The notes under the pieces were generated by a model. It was not told where the DNA came from, searched no databases, and saw only the letters and a list, made by a program, of their open reading frames with translations. Positions 1 through 9,182 of a stretch of DNA of 64,000 bases are shown here, one piece after another (position 1 is the first letter of the stretch; the number at the start of each line of letters is the position of its first letter). A program made the translations under genes and the position numbers. The DNA comes from Actinophytocola sp963825445 (lineage in GTDB: Bacteria > Actinomycetota > Actinomycetes > Mycobacteriales > Pseudonocardiaceae): positions 1 through 64,000 of the forward strand of contig CAWGTM010000007.1 in the NCBI GenBank assembly GCA_963825445.1, written 5' to 3'.

Positions 1-2180
1 TTCCGCTCGATGGAGAGCTTCGCACCCGATCCTTATCCCGCGCCTGGCATGGCATCGCCCTGGGCACGGCGGGGCTGCTGTCGGTCGTGTCACTGGCGAT
101 TGTCGCCATGCTCGGCATGCTCGGCGCGGACTTCCCGGACGAGCATCGCGAATGGTGGAGCCGGTTCCGGACTTCGATTCACATCTACGCGCTGGCATGG
201 CTCGCGTGGTTCGCGCGCGGCTCTACGTGCCATGGGCCTTCCACCGTGGTGGCCGCCGGTTACACGCGTGGTCGGGGTGACCGCGCTCGCCGCCTGGGCG
301 GGCTCGACACTGTTCGGCGTCCAGCGAGGCCCCCAGGCCGAAGCGAAACAGAAAGAGCACGAGACCCCGCGCCACCGGCAGTGTCGTCGACGATGCTTCA
401 CTATGCGGCGCTCGCCGCGCCGTACGTGTTCGCCGTGGGTCTTGTGCTCGCGGTATCGGTCGGGATCCACGGTGTGGCGCTGCACAATCTCGACACTTGC
501 AGGCTGCGGCCGTTGCAAGGGGCGCCACAGGGTGGGCCAGGGCCTATTGGACGTGTGCCGGAGCGATGCACGGATGGGTGGGCGTGGCTGGCGGCGCCTT
601 GTTGCTCGCCCTCCTGGTTTCCTGGCGGGTGAACATCAACGAGTTCTCAATCCATCATTTCTACAAGAACCGTCTCGTTCGATGCGATCTCGGTGCCTCT
701 CACGGACGACAACGCAAACCGGATTGGTTCACGGGCTTCGATCCTCCAGATGACATTCCGCTCAGTGCACTTCGACGCCAGCACGGCGGCGCCGAGCCCG
801 TACCCGGGACCGTATCCGATCCTGAACTGCGCGCTCAACCTTGTCGGGGGGCGTGACCTGGCGTGGCAGGAGCGCAAGGCGTCGTCGTTCGTCTTCACCC
901 CCAAGTACTGTGGCTACGACGTGGACCGCGCCGTGCTCAGCAAAGATCGCGAGCAGCGCAGCGAAGGGTTCGTCGCGACGCGCGACTTCTATCAACCCGG
1001 CGGCGGCCCGAGGATCGGCACGGCGATGGCCATCTCCGGCGCCGCCGCCAACCCGAGCATGGGCCGATCCAGCAGCCCGGCCCTGACGTTTCTGATGACC
1101 GTGTTCAACGTCCGTCTCGGGTGGTGGATCGGCAACCCTCGGGTCAGAAGACCGCCGCGCTCCCTGGCCCTCGCCTCGGCCTTGCGTACACGACGCTGGA
1201 ACTGTTCGGCAGCACCGACGACCGCACCAGCTTCGTGAACCTGTCCGACGGCGGACACTTCGACAATCTCGGCGTCTACGAGCTCATTCGCCGCTGCTGC
1301 CGCTACATCGTCCTGTGCGACGCCGGTCAGGACGGCCGTTTCGTGTTCGAGGACCTCGGCGATCTCATCCGACGCTGCCGAACCGACTTCGGCGTGGAGA
1401 TCGACATCGCCGTGGATCGGATGGCCGGCAACGCGACGAGACCGGCCGGAGTCAGGCGCACTGCGTGGTCGGCAAGATCCACTATCTGAACCTGCCGCGC
1501 AGAATCAACGGCCACCTGGTCAACGATCGACGATGAGCCGCTCAGAAGGGTCAGGCGCCGGCGCACGAAATCGGATACCTGGTGTACTTGAAACCCTCCA
1601 TCACCGGGGACGAGCCGCAGGACGTGTTGGAATACTCCCGGCGCATTCCGGAGTTCCCGCATCAGAGCACCTCCGATCAGTGGTTCGGCGAGAGCCAGTT
1701 CGAAAGCTACCGCAAACTGGGCATGCATATCGGCGAGACGACCTTCGCCCGCTATCAAACGACGATGAGACGAGCCGTCGGGAACCTGAAGTGCTGTTCG
1801 CGCGCCTCTTCGACTACTGGTATCCGCCCCCTGCGATCAACGAGCAAGTCAACGGAGCACGTCGCTGAGTACTCGCGAGTCATGGAAATGCTCCGCGCGA
1901 CGGGAAGTTCGCCGGGCTCGACCCGGCTCTGTTCGAGGTCTGGCCGCGCCGACCGTTCCCGCGCCCCCGCGACCGGCTGTTCATGTGCAACTGGCTGATC
2001 CAGCTGATGGAGAACGTCTACGGGGATCTCGATCTCGAACGGCATCTAGGAGCATCCGCACGTGCAGGGGTGGATGGCGTGTTCCGGCGGTGGGCGCAGG
2101 CAGGCGTTCCGACGCACCTGGGCGATCGCGAGCTGACCTATGCCGAGCGATTCCGAAACTTCTACAATGAGCGGCTGCAG
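1..2180 (+). pseudogene. patatin-like phospholipase family protein, C-terminal part, frameshifted and cut at left edge
   Basis: The recognisable pieces lie in order but in different frames. Near 100-230 is a membrane-type segment (ADFPDEHREWW). Near 600-1,140 is the core, with NINEFSIHHFYKNRL, SGAAANPSMG and TFLMTVFNVRLGWW. Near 1,200-1,440 is SDGGHFDNLG with ELIRRCCRYIVLCDAG. Near 1,580-1,770 is YLKPSITGDEP with FPHQSTSDQWF, and a C-terminal tail runs to about 2,170. These are hallmarks of the multi-pass patatin-domain proteins; the GXSXG nucleophile half would lie left of the window. At least five frame changes are needed to read through. They may be sequencing errors rather than real decay, because every gene up to 6.48 kb shows the same fault. 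Confidence 0.75.
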
Positions 2181-2917
2181 GGACGGTCCTCGACCTGCCG
2201 CGATCGTTCATCGCCGGACATCGGGGTATTCCGAGCACGGGCGGCGCCCAGGAGAACACCATCGAGGCGTTCGAGGAAGCCATCCGGCGCGGCGCGAACG
2301 TCATCGAGATGGATGTGCGGGTACTGGCGTGTGGCACCTTGGTGCTGTGGCACGACGAGCACATTGACAAGGTGCCGGTGAAGTCGCTGACGATCGGCGA
2401 GTTGCGTGCACGGGCGTCGTATGCGACCACGTTCAGCGACGCCTTGGACAGGCTGCTCGGGCGGGTCCAACTGGCGATTGACATCAAAGTGCCGGAGATT
2501 GAGGAGCAGGTCTGCGACCGGCTGGGGGACGAGCGATACGGCGGGTGGCGCCGCCGTGACGTCGTCATGATGGCGTCGAGGCCGGAGATCCTGCTGGCAG
2601 TCCGAGCGCGCGAGGACGCGCTACGCACAGGCTTGATCATCGACACCGACCGGTCGATCGACGCGGCACTGGAGCTCCTGCCGAATCCGAAGCCGCACGA
2701 GTTGCGTTTCCTCGACTTGCCGGCCGACTTTCTCGCGGTCGACCACGGCCTGTTGACGGACACGCGGCTCGCGAAGGCCGCCGTCCAGCGCGTCCCGATG
2801 GTGCCGTGGGCGGTCAACGACGATCGCCAGTTGATGCGACTCCTCCGCCACGAAGCCGTCGTCGGCGTGATCACCGACGCCGTGCCTCTGGCCGTGGACG
2901 TCAGAAGCCGACTCTGA
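2171..2917 (+). CDS. glycerophosphodiester phosphodiesterase family protein, 5' end unclear
   Basis: One open frame runs from just after a TGA at 2,168 to a TGA at 2,915-2,917. It contains the GDPD signature in order: AGHRGIPSTGG, ENTIEAFEEAI, GANVIEMDVR, LVLWHDEH, and near the C-terminus VPWAVNDD and GVITDAVP. The catalytic His-Arg, Glu/Asp and His residues are all present. The family hydrolyses glycerophosphodiesters to glycerol-3-phosphate plus an alcohol. No start codon lies in frame upstream of the HRG motif, and the end of the preceding patatin-like gene overlaps it in another frame, so the true start was probably lost to a frameshift. At about 245 residues the length fits the family. 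No signal peptide is visible. Confidence 0.8.
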   Translation, partial: AAAGTVLDLPRSFIAGHRGIPSTGGAQENTIEAFEEAIRRGANVIEMDVRVLACGTLVLWHDEHIDKVPVKSLTIGELRARASYATTFSDALDRLLGRVQLAIDIKVPEIEEQVCDRLGDERYGGWRRRDVVMMASRPEILLAVRAREDALRTGLIIDTDRSIDAALELLPNPKPHELRFLDLPADFLAVDHGLLTDTRLAKAAVQRVPMVPWAVNDDRQLMRLLRHEAVVGVITDAVPLAVDVRSRL

Positions 2918-3010
2918 TTGCGCCAGCGCTCCGCTTCTTCGCGAACGCCGAACAGGAACGGCCTCCGACTGACCTTGCCGGTCAATCGCAGGCCGATTCT
3001 GCGGGTCCGA

Positions 3011-3040
3011 AGTGTTCGGGGAGAGAGGATTTGTGCCGAC
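3011..3040. repeat. degenerate copy of the tRNA-Pro 3' end
   Basis: TCGGGG(A)GAGAGGATTTG at 3,016-3,032 matches TCGGGGCGAGAGGATTTG at 3,110-3,127, the acceptor and T-arm end of the tRNA-Pro, with one mismatch. It lies about 94 bases away in the same orientation. No tRNA cloverleaf can be drawn around it. It resembles the partial tRNA 3' duplicates left by integrases, but no integrase is seen nearby. Confidence 0.4.
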
Positions 3041-3105
3041 TCGCGGCGGCAGCCGCGCGATGCCCAGATGCCTCTCGGGCCGGCCGAACTTGAACGGAGT
3101 GAAAG

Positions 3106-3183
<78 letters not shown>

Positions 3184-3376
3184 ACGCGAACGAGGTAGTC
3201 TACTCCAAGTCGCGCCCAGCCGCCACCCGAAGGGCCACATTCCCGGGATCGGCGCGCCGGGGTGTGTCACCTCCGCACGACGGAGCGTGCGGATCCCGCC
3301 GATATCCCCAGGATTCAAGTCCATACGCGGCGGCGCCGATGTCCGATGAGGACGACGCCTGCGGAACGCGCTCGTA

Positions 3377-5390
3377 ATGGCCGATACCGACCAGCCGCCT
3401 CTGCCGGGGCACGACCCGCTCCCCCTGCTGCCTGCACTCGCCGGCGCCGCCGACCCGTCCGTCTCGCCGGAGCGCGCCGGGCAGACGAGCGGGCCTACCT
3501 GCAGCACGCCCTCGCGGTCAGCGTCATCGGCGTGTGGCACGTCGAGATCGCCACCGGCGCGCAGTGGTGGTCGCGCGAAACGTATCAGCTCTTCGGCGTC
3601 GATCCCACGACCTCGCCGCTGACCGTGGAGGCCTTCTACGCGCGGGTCCACCCGGAGGATCGGGAGCGCGTGCTCGCCGCGACCCGCGGGCCCTCGAGAC
3701 CGGGTCCGTCTACGACGTCGAGCATCGGATCGTCACGCCGCTCGGCCTCGAGAAATGGGTCCACGAGCGGGCCACCATCGAGCGCGACCGCCGACGGCCG
3801 CCGATGCGGCTGGTCGGCGTGGTCCGCGACATCAGCGACACCCGGCTCGCCGAAGAGGCGCTGCGCTCCAGCCGCGGCCGCCTCCAGACCATCGTCCAGA
3901 ACATGCCGGTTCTGATGACGGCGCTCGACGACGACGGCCACTTCGTCTTCTGGAACCGGGAGTGCGAGCGCGTCACCGGCTTCACCGCCGAGGAGGTCCT
4001 CGACGATCCCGGGTTCATCCACCGCTTCATACCCGATCCCATCGAGCGCGCCCGCATGCGCCGCGACGTGCCGATGCCCGGTGACGAGTTCCTCGACTGG
4101 GAGCTGACGATCACCTGCAAGGACGGCACGAAGCGGACGCTCGCCTGGTCGAACATCTCCGGCGAGTGCCCGCTGCCCGAGTGGTCGACGTGGGCGGTCG
4201 GCGTCGACATCACCGAGCGCAAGCGGCTCGAGGAGCAGTTCCTGCAGTCGCAGAAGATGGAGGCGATCGGCCGGCTCGCCGGCGGCGTCGCCCACGACTT
4301 CAACAACCTGCTCACCGTCATCCAGGGCTACAGCGACGTCATCCTCGGCGAGATGCGCCGCGACGCATCCGCATCGCCCGGCGCTCGACGAGATCAAGCG
4401 CGCCGGCGAGCGGGCGGCGGCGCTGACCCGGCAACTGCTGCTGTTCAGCCGCCGGCAGGTCGTCGAGGCGCGCGTGCTCGACCTCAACGCGTCGTCCGCG
4501 AGATGGATCGGATGCTGCGCCGGCTGATCGGCGAGGACGTCGAGCTCGACATCCGCACCGGTCGGCGAGTCGCTGCCGATCAAGGCCGACCCGGGCCAGA
4601 TCGAGCAGGTGCTGATGAACCTGGCGGTCAACGCCCGCGACGCCATGCCGCACGGGCGGCCGGCTGACCATCGAGACGCGCGAACGTGACCTGGCCGCGG
4701 CACCAGGCGGCGCGGCGCCCCGACATGCCGCCCGGGCCGTACGTGCTGCCTGCGCGTGACCGACACCGGCGTCGGCATGACCACGACAGCTCGGCCCACA
4801 TCTTCGAGCCGTTCTTCACCACCAAGGAGCCGGGCAAGGGGACCGGCCTGGGGCTGGCGACGGTGTACGGCATCGTCCAGCAGAGCGGCGGCCACATCGA
4901 GGTCTCGAGCACCAAGGGCGTCGGCTCGATCTTCACGATCTACCTGCCGCGGACGAGCGAGCCGATGACGCCGAGCGGCGTCCACCGCATCGCCCGGCTG
5001 CCGGCCAAGGGCGACGAGACCATCCTGCTGGTCGAGGACGACGACGACGTGCGGGAGCTGGCGCGCGAAGGGCTGATGCTGCGCGGCTACAAGGTCCTCG
5101 ACGTCCGCGACGGCAGCGAGGCCTTCCTGCTGTCCCAGGGCTACCAGGGGCCGATCCACCTGATGGTCACCGACGTGATCATGCCGATCATGAACGGCCC
5201 GCAGGTGGCCGAGCTGATCGCCATTCATCGGCCGGCGACCAAGGTGCTGTTCATCTCCGGCTACACCGGCGACCTGCCCTTCACGCCGCAGCCGGGCGGC
5301 CAGCAGCCGGTGCTGCTCTACAAGCCGTTCACGATCGACGTGCTCGCCCGCAAGGTGCGGGACGTCCTGCGAGAGCCGGCGGACAGCTAG
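3377..5390 (+). pseudogene. PAS-domain hybrid sensor histidine kinase with C-terminal receiver, frameshifted
   Basis: Pieces in successive frames build one protein. First comes PAS 1 (VSVIGVWHVEIATGAQWWS, HPEDRERV), then a PAC-like segment (EHRIVTPLG), then PAS 2 (NMPVLMTALDDDGHFVFWN, ending in GVDITERK). The dimerisation H-box follows as GGVAHDFNNLLT, the N-box as NLAVNARDAM, and the ATP lid as VTDTGVGM, IFEPFFTTK and GTGLGLATVYG. The receiver has TILLVEDDDD, phospho-acceptor Asp in MVTDVIMP, and YKPF. This is a membrane-free hybrid kinase. The proposed ATG is at 3,377. At least five single-base frame changes occur, near 3,485, 3,690, 4,370-4,560 and 4,640-4,770. The receiver half (4,790-5,390) is clean. 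It converges on surE 28 bases downstream. Confidence 0.8.
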
Positions 5391-5418
5391 AGCCGCGCGC
5401 GGGCGGGCGCCAACACAC

Positions 5419-6150
5419 TCAGACGAGCTTCTCGACCAGGCCAATCACGTCGTAGGCCGTGAGGTCGGGCTGCAGCGGCGTCACCGACACATAACCTTCG
5501 CGGACCGCAACGTGATCGGCGCGGTCGCCGTCGGCGTAGATGTCTTCGCCTTCCTCGATCCAGTAGTACGGCCGCCCGCGCGGATCGGTCGACGCCGCCA
5601 CCTTGGTGACGTGGTTGCGCATGCCCTGGACCGTCACTGGACGCCTTTGAGCGTGCCGCGGGGCACGTTGATGTTCAGCAGCGTGCGGGCCGGGAGCCCC
5701 TGCTGCAGCACCTGGGCGGCGATGCGCCGGCCGCCGCGGCGGCCGGGCCGAAGTCGAACGGCTCGGCGGTCCGCTGCAGCGACACGGCGATCCCCGGCGT
5801 CCCGAGCAGCGCTCCCTTCGAGCGCGCCCGCCACCGTCCCCGAATAGGTCACGTCGTCGCCCAGGTTGTAGCCCTTGTTGATGCCGGAGACGACCAGGTC
5901 GGGCAGGCCGGCAGCACGTGGACGACGCCGAGGTTGACGCAGTCGGCCGGCGTGCCGTCGACCGAGAGACGCCCTCGCGCAGGCGCTCGAGGCGGAGCGG
6001 GCGGGCGAAGCGTATGGCGTGGCCGATGGCGCTGGCCTCGCCGAACGGCGCCACCACCGTGACATCGCCGAGGGCGCGCAGCGCGTCGGCAAGCGCGCGG
6101 ATGCCTTCGGAATGGACGCCGTCGTCATTGGTCACCAGAATCCTTGGCAT
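5419..6150 (-). pseudogene. surE: 5'/3'-nucleotidase SurE, frameshifted
   Basis: The N-terminus MPRILVTNDDGVHSEGI carries the SurE metal site (Asn8-Asp9-Asp10), followed by VTVVAPFGEASAIGHAI. After a frame change comes PDLVVSGINKGYNLGDDVTY with SGTVAGALEG, the second metal and substrate region. LLNINVPRGTLKG follows, and then the C-terminal WIEEGEDIYADGDRADHVAV and YVSVTPLQPDLTAY. SurE is a metal-dependent phosphatase acting on nucleoside monophosphates and polyphosphate. About four frame changes are needed between 5,640 and 5,985. The length (about 244 residues) is otherwise normal for SurE, so I suspect base-level errors rather than gene loss. Confidence 0.85.
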
Positions 6151-6193
6151 ACGATCTGGACGAGTATACTCGGTCGGTCAGGAGCCCGAGGCC

Positions 6194-6484
6194 GTGCCCC
6201 AACCTCCCCCGTCCCGCGCGTGCCGCCACTCCGTTCGACGCCGTGCTCCTACCTGGGGTTCGGCGGACCCCTCGGGCCTCGACGAGATCCGGCCGTTCCT
6301 CGCCAACGTGCTGCGCGGCCGGCGCATTCCACCGGCCCGGATTGAGGCCGTGGCGCACCACTACGAGCGCTTCGGCGGCGTCTCGCCGATCACCGACATC
6401 ACCGAGGCGTCAGGCGCTGCGCCCTCGAGGCCGCGCTGCGCGTGGCGTGGGCTGGCGCTGCCGGTCCGGGTCGGCGCCCGCAAT
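6194..6484 (+). pseudogene. hemH: ferrochelatase, N-terminal fragment, frameshifted and truncated
   Basis: With two extra C bases removed near 6,250-6,272, the sequence reads FDAVLLLGFGGP, then SGLDEIRPFLANVLRG, then YERFGGVSPITDITE. A further one-base correction near 6,408 gives RQALRLEAALR and then LALPVRVGARN. This matches the first 90 or so residues of ferrochelatase, which inserts Fe(II) into protoporphyrin IX. The expected continuation is absent: right after VGARN the frame runs into unrelated sequence and a stop. The point of loss coincides with the broken end of the opposite-strand SDR, marking a junction. The start is uncertain. Confidence 0.7.
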
Positions 6485-6492
6485 GCTGTTGC
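6478..6492. other. probable chimeric junction between two genomes or assemblies
   Basis: Ferrochelatase homology on the plus strand stops at about 6,480, and SDR homology on the minus strand stops at about 6,485. Neither gene continues on the other side. Frameshifts are dense to the left and nearly absent to the right. No terminal inverted repeat, target duplication or integrase is visible at the joint, so a mobile-element explanation is not supported by what I see. Confidence 0.6.
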
Positions 6493-6842
6493 ATAACGGC
6501 GTTCGCGTGCTGGGCGACCAGGAGCGGGGCGGAGAGGTTCAGGGCGATCACCTTGTCGTGGAAGCGGGGCGACGCGTCGGCGGCCTGGGCGAAGGGGCTG
6601 CCGCCGGCGTTGTTCACGAGCACGTCGAGGCGGCCGTGCTCGGTGGTGATCGTGTGGAACAGGTTCTCGACCTGGTCGGGCTCGCGGACGTCGCAGAGGT
6701 GGAACTCGCCGAGCGGGGTGTCCGGGGTGTGCCGCGCGCAGGTGATCACGGTGGCGCCCTTGGCAAGGAAGGCACGGGTGATTCCGGCACCGACGCCGCG
6801 GACCCCGCCGGTGACCAGCACCACCGCACCGTCCAGGCCCAC
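6485..6842 (-). pseudogene. SDR family oxidoreductase, truncated at C-terminus by the junction
   Basis: The N-terminal half is intact: VLVTGGVRGVGAGI is the cofactor-binding TGxxxGxG motif, FHLCDVREPDQV carries the conserved Asp, and LDVLVNNAGG is the NNAG motif, followed by NLSAPLLVAQHANAVMQQ. The catalytic Ser-Tyr-x-x-x-Lys half that should follow is missing; homology ends at about 6,485 where foreign sequence begins. The fold is a classical NAD(P)-dependent dehydrogenase/reductase. It is transcribed divergently from the SDR at 6,900, with a KstR-like operator between them. That fits the lipid/steroid-catabolism SDRs of actinomycetes, but the substrate cannot be read from sequence. Confidence 0.8.
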
Positions 6843-6882
6843 CGCGCACCACCTCCGCCTGGGTACGATCAGGATCCAAACT

Positions 6883-6896
6883 TAGAACACGTTCTA
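6883..6896. promoter_or_regulatory. KstR-type TetR operator
   Basis: TAGAACACGTTCTA is a palindromic 14-mer that fits the published KstR consensus TnnAACnnGTTnnA at every fixed position. It lies between two divergent SDR genes, three bases before the first ATG of the rightward one. KstR represses sterol and lipid degradation genes in actinomycetes. The match is seen directly; the identity of the regulator is inferred. Confidence 0.6.
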
Positions 6897-6899
6897 GAA

Positions 6900-7628
6900 A
6901 TGGACAAGCGGATGGACTTCGCGGACAGGCCGGGGGTGGCGCTCGTGGCGGGCGGCACGGGTGGGATCGGCGCGGCGGTGGTGTCGTTGTTGGCGTCGCG
7001 TGGGTCGCGGGTGGCGTTGACGTATCGGTCGTCGTATTCGGGTCCCCACCACGGGGTTCAGGTCGATCTGACCGCCGCGGACGCCACGGCCTCGGTGGTC
7101 GCCTCGGTGGGTGAGATTCACACGCTCGTCTACGCGGCGGGCCCACACGTGCCGATGACGCACCTGAGCAAGGTGACGCCCGCGCAGTACCGGTCACAAC
7201 TGGAGTCGGACGCCGTCGCGTTCTTCAATCTGGTGCACCCCGCACTGCCGGCTCTACGGGCCGCTCGCGGAAACATCGTGGCGGTGACCACGGCCGCGAC
7301 CAGGCGTTTCCCTGTCCGCGACGGCCTGTCGTCGGGCACGAAGGGCGCGGTGGAGGCGGTGGCGCGCGGGTTGGCGGCCGAGGAGGGGCGGTACGGGGTG
7401 CGGGTCAACTGCGTGGGCCCGGGGATGCTCACGGACGGGATGGCCGCGCGCCTGATGGCCGACGGTTCCTTGTCCGAGGAGGCGTTGGAGGTCACCCGGC
7501 GGAACATCCCGCTGCGGCGGTTCGGCACGGCGGTGGACGTGGCGGAGGCGGTGGCGTTCCTGGCGTCCGACCGGGCGGGTTTCATCACGGGCCAGGTGCT
7601 CGACGTCGACGGCGGATACACCGTCTGA
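6900..7628 (+). CDS. SDR family oxidoreductase
   Basis: This is a complete short-chain dehydrogenase/reductase of about 242 residues. ALVAGGTGGIGAAV is the Rossmann cofactor motif near residue 15, VQVDLTAAD contains the conserved Asp, and LVYAAGP stands for the NNAG motif. The usual catalytic Ser/Tyr-Lys region reads VTTAATRRFPVRDGLSSGTKGA: the Tyr of YxxxK appears to be replaced by Ser (SSGTK), which may alter or abolish activity. VRVNCVGPG and GQVLDVDGGYT complete the C-terminus. ATG 6,900 is three bases from the operator and would give a nearly leaderless message; ATG 6,912 is an alternative. No strong ribosome site precedes either. Confidence 0.88.
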   Translation: MDKRMDFADRPGVALVAGGTGGIGAAVVSLLASRGSRVALTYRSSYSGPHHGVQVDLTAADATASVVASVGEIHTLVYAAGPHVPMTHLSKVTPAQYRSQLESDAVAFFNLVHPALPALRAARGNIVAVTTAATRRFPVRDGLSSGTKGAVEAVARGLAAEEGRYGVRVNCVGPGMLTDGMAARLMADGSLSEEALEVTRRNIPLRRFGTAVDVAEAVAFLASDRAGFITGQVLDVDGGYTV

Positions 7629-7706
7629 CCTGCGCGAACGAGGCGTTTCGAACATATTGTCGGTGCTCGGTGCGAAGATGGCATGGACCGAACACCGGAG
7701 GTAACC

Positions 7707-8357
7707 GTGGACTCGTCTCACCTCTCCCGCCTGGCCGGCATGATCGAGCCCGTGGCGGCGGCCGACTTCGCGGCCGCCGTGTGCCGGTGGCTGCAGGACG
7801 CCCACGAGGCGGCGGCCGAGCTGCAACCGTTGCGGCGCCACCATCACCGGGGTGCGTGGCACAACAACACGAGCTTCGGCACCGACCGGCACCAGTACTT
7901 ACGCAACACGGCGGCGTCGCTGTCCGCCGACTTACCGGACCTCCAGGTCGACTCGGACTTCCAGTCGGTCCTGCTGCGGCTGCCCAGGGCGGGGATCTAC
8001 CAGTTCCAGCAGCCGGGCGGTCCGGATGGCTCACTGGGCGATGCGAGCGAGTTACGACGGGAGCTGCTCACCACCGGTGACCCACACGCGCTGTTCAGCC
8101 GGCGAGACGCGTTGCTCGCCGGCCGGGCGATGCTGCTGCTGTCGTGGTCGGGCACGGAGGAGGGCGGGCTGACCGGCGCGTCGATAGGCCAGGGCGAACT
8201 GGTCGACAACCACGTGGAGTGGCAGTGGTTGCTGTCGCTGACCGAACTGGGCGGCGACCGTGCCCTACCGGCCCACTTCGGCCCGGACATCTTCACCCAG
8301 CCCCAGCCGGAACTCCCGATCCGCCCACGAACAGAAAGGCAGGCAGACACGAGCTGA
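7707..8357 (+). CDS. hypothetical protein
   Basis: I do not recognise this 216-residue protein. It is soluble, without signal peptide or membrane segment, and rich in Leu, Arg and Asp. It has a His-rich stretch (RRHHHRGAWHNN) near residue 47. The C-terminal half has DNHVEWQWLLSLTEL and ends in a Pro/Gln-rich tail. The GTG at 7,707 is chosen because GGAGGT lies four bases upstream (7,697-7,702); an in-frame ATG at 7,683 lacks such a site. It stands alone between the SDR and a repeat-filled gap. Codon use matches neighbouring real genes, so it is probably expressed. Confidence 0.75.
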   Translation: MDSSHLSRLAGMIEPVAAADFAAAVCRWLQDAHEAAAELQPLRRHHHRGAWHNNTSFGTDRHQYLRNTAASLSADLPDLQVDSDFQSVLLRLPRAGIYQFQQPGGPDGSLGDASELRRELLTTGDPHALFSRRDALLAGRAMLLLSWSGTEEGGLTGASIGQGELVDNHVEWQWLLSLTELGGDRALPAHFGPDIFTQPQPELPIRPRTERQADTS

Positions 8358-8468
8358 CACCACACCCGCGCGCCGCGAGGGATCCACTCGCGACGGACCG
8401 ACTCCCCTGGCCTCAACGCCGGGGGTCCACCCCCGCCGGCTGAGCCCGCACGCGCCACAAGCGCATCC

Positions 8469-8615
8469 CGAATCCGCCAGTGGGACACGCCGAGTCCGCA
8501 CTCGGGCACGCCGAATCCATCAGCCCGGCGGGTCGAGCCCCACGTGCGCCCCGAGTTGGCCACTCACGCACGTCGAGTTCGCCACTCGGACACGCCGAGT
8601 TGGCCGCCCACGCAC
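8469..8615. repeat. imperfect 21-22 bp tandem repeat array
   Basis: At least five units of the pattern CGAGTTCGCCACTCGGACAC recur with drift (for example CGAATCCGCCAGTGGGACAC, CGAGTCCGCACTCGGGCAC, CGAGTTGGCCACTCACGCAC). They follow one another without unique spacers. The array occupies most of the 470-base gap between 8,358 and 8,827, which holds no convincing gene. Similar intergenic arrays occur in other Pseudonocardiales by my recollection; their role is unknown. Confidence 0.7.
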
Positions 8616-8827
8616 CTTGTGGATGGTCATCGAGGCGTGGGCGCTGACTTGACCGTCCGCGGGCACCTGGCTCGGGTAGTGCGTGGGAGGTCGGGTGGCG
8701 ACCGGGGTCAGCTCGTCCGGGAGGCGGTAGTCGCGGGCCGGCGGAGTGGCCGACCCGTTCGGCGACGAGCTTGGTGATCTCGTGCTCGTCCCTGGCATGG
8801 ATGCGCGCCGGGAGGGCTGGGCGAGCC

Positions 8828-9172
8828 TCAGCCCGTGAGTCCGGCGCGCTGTGCCTTGGTCAGGCTCGCCACCACCAGCTCATAGGAGTGGTCGATCAGG
8901 TCCGACAGTTCGTCGTCGGGGAGGGAGCCGTCCAGTTCGATGGTGTTCCAGTGTCGTTTGTTGAGGTGGTAGCCCGCCGTGACCGCGGGGTACCGCTCCC
9001 GGAGTGCGGTCGCCCGGTAGGGATCGCACTTCAGGCTGACGCTGGCCTCGCCCTGGGGTACCAACGCGAACATCTTGCCGGCGACCTTGAACACCGCGAC
9101 CTCGTCACCGAACGGGTACTCCTGGACAGCGCCCGGCTTCTCCCGGCATTCGGCCATCACCTGATCCCGCAC
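8828..9172 (-). CDS. MmcQ/YjbR family DNA-binding protein
   Basis: This 114-residue protein has the features of the MmcQ/YjbR fold: EYPFGDEVAVFKVAGKMFAL near the N-terminus, VSLKCDP in the middle, and GYHLNKRHWNTIELDG followed by a Leu/Asp-rich helix with LIDHSYELV. Proteins of this fold (also called CyaY-like) are small alpha/beta proteins with proposed DNA binding and no established enzyme activity. Start is GTG 9,172; an in-frame ATG at 9,157 is possible. It ends next to the repeat array and lies 10 bases downstream of the LapA-type gene, probably as a two-gene unit. Confidence 0.85.
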   Translation of the reverse strand: MRDQVMAECREKPGAVQEYPFGDEVAVFKVAGKMFALVPQGEASVSLKCDPYRATALRERYPAVTAGYHLNKRHWNTIELDGSLPDDELSDLIDHSYELVVASLTKAQRAGLTG

Positions 9173-9182
9173 GCACCCGACT

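Noticed and set aside
8469..8615. CRISPR array
   Set aside because: Units follow each other without unique spacers, units vary, and there is no cas gene.
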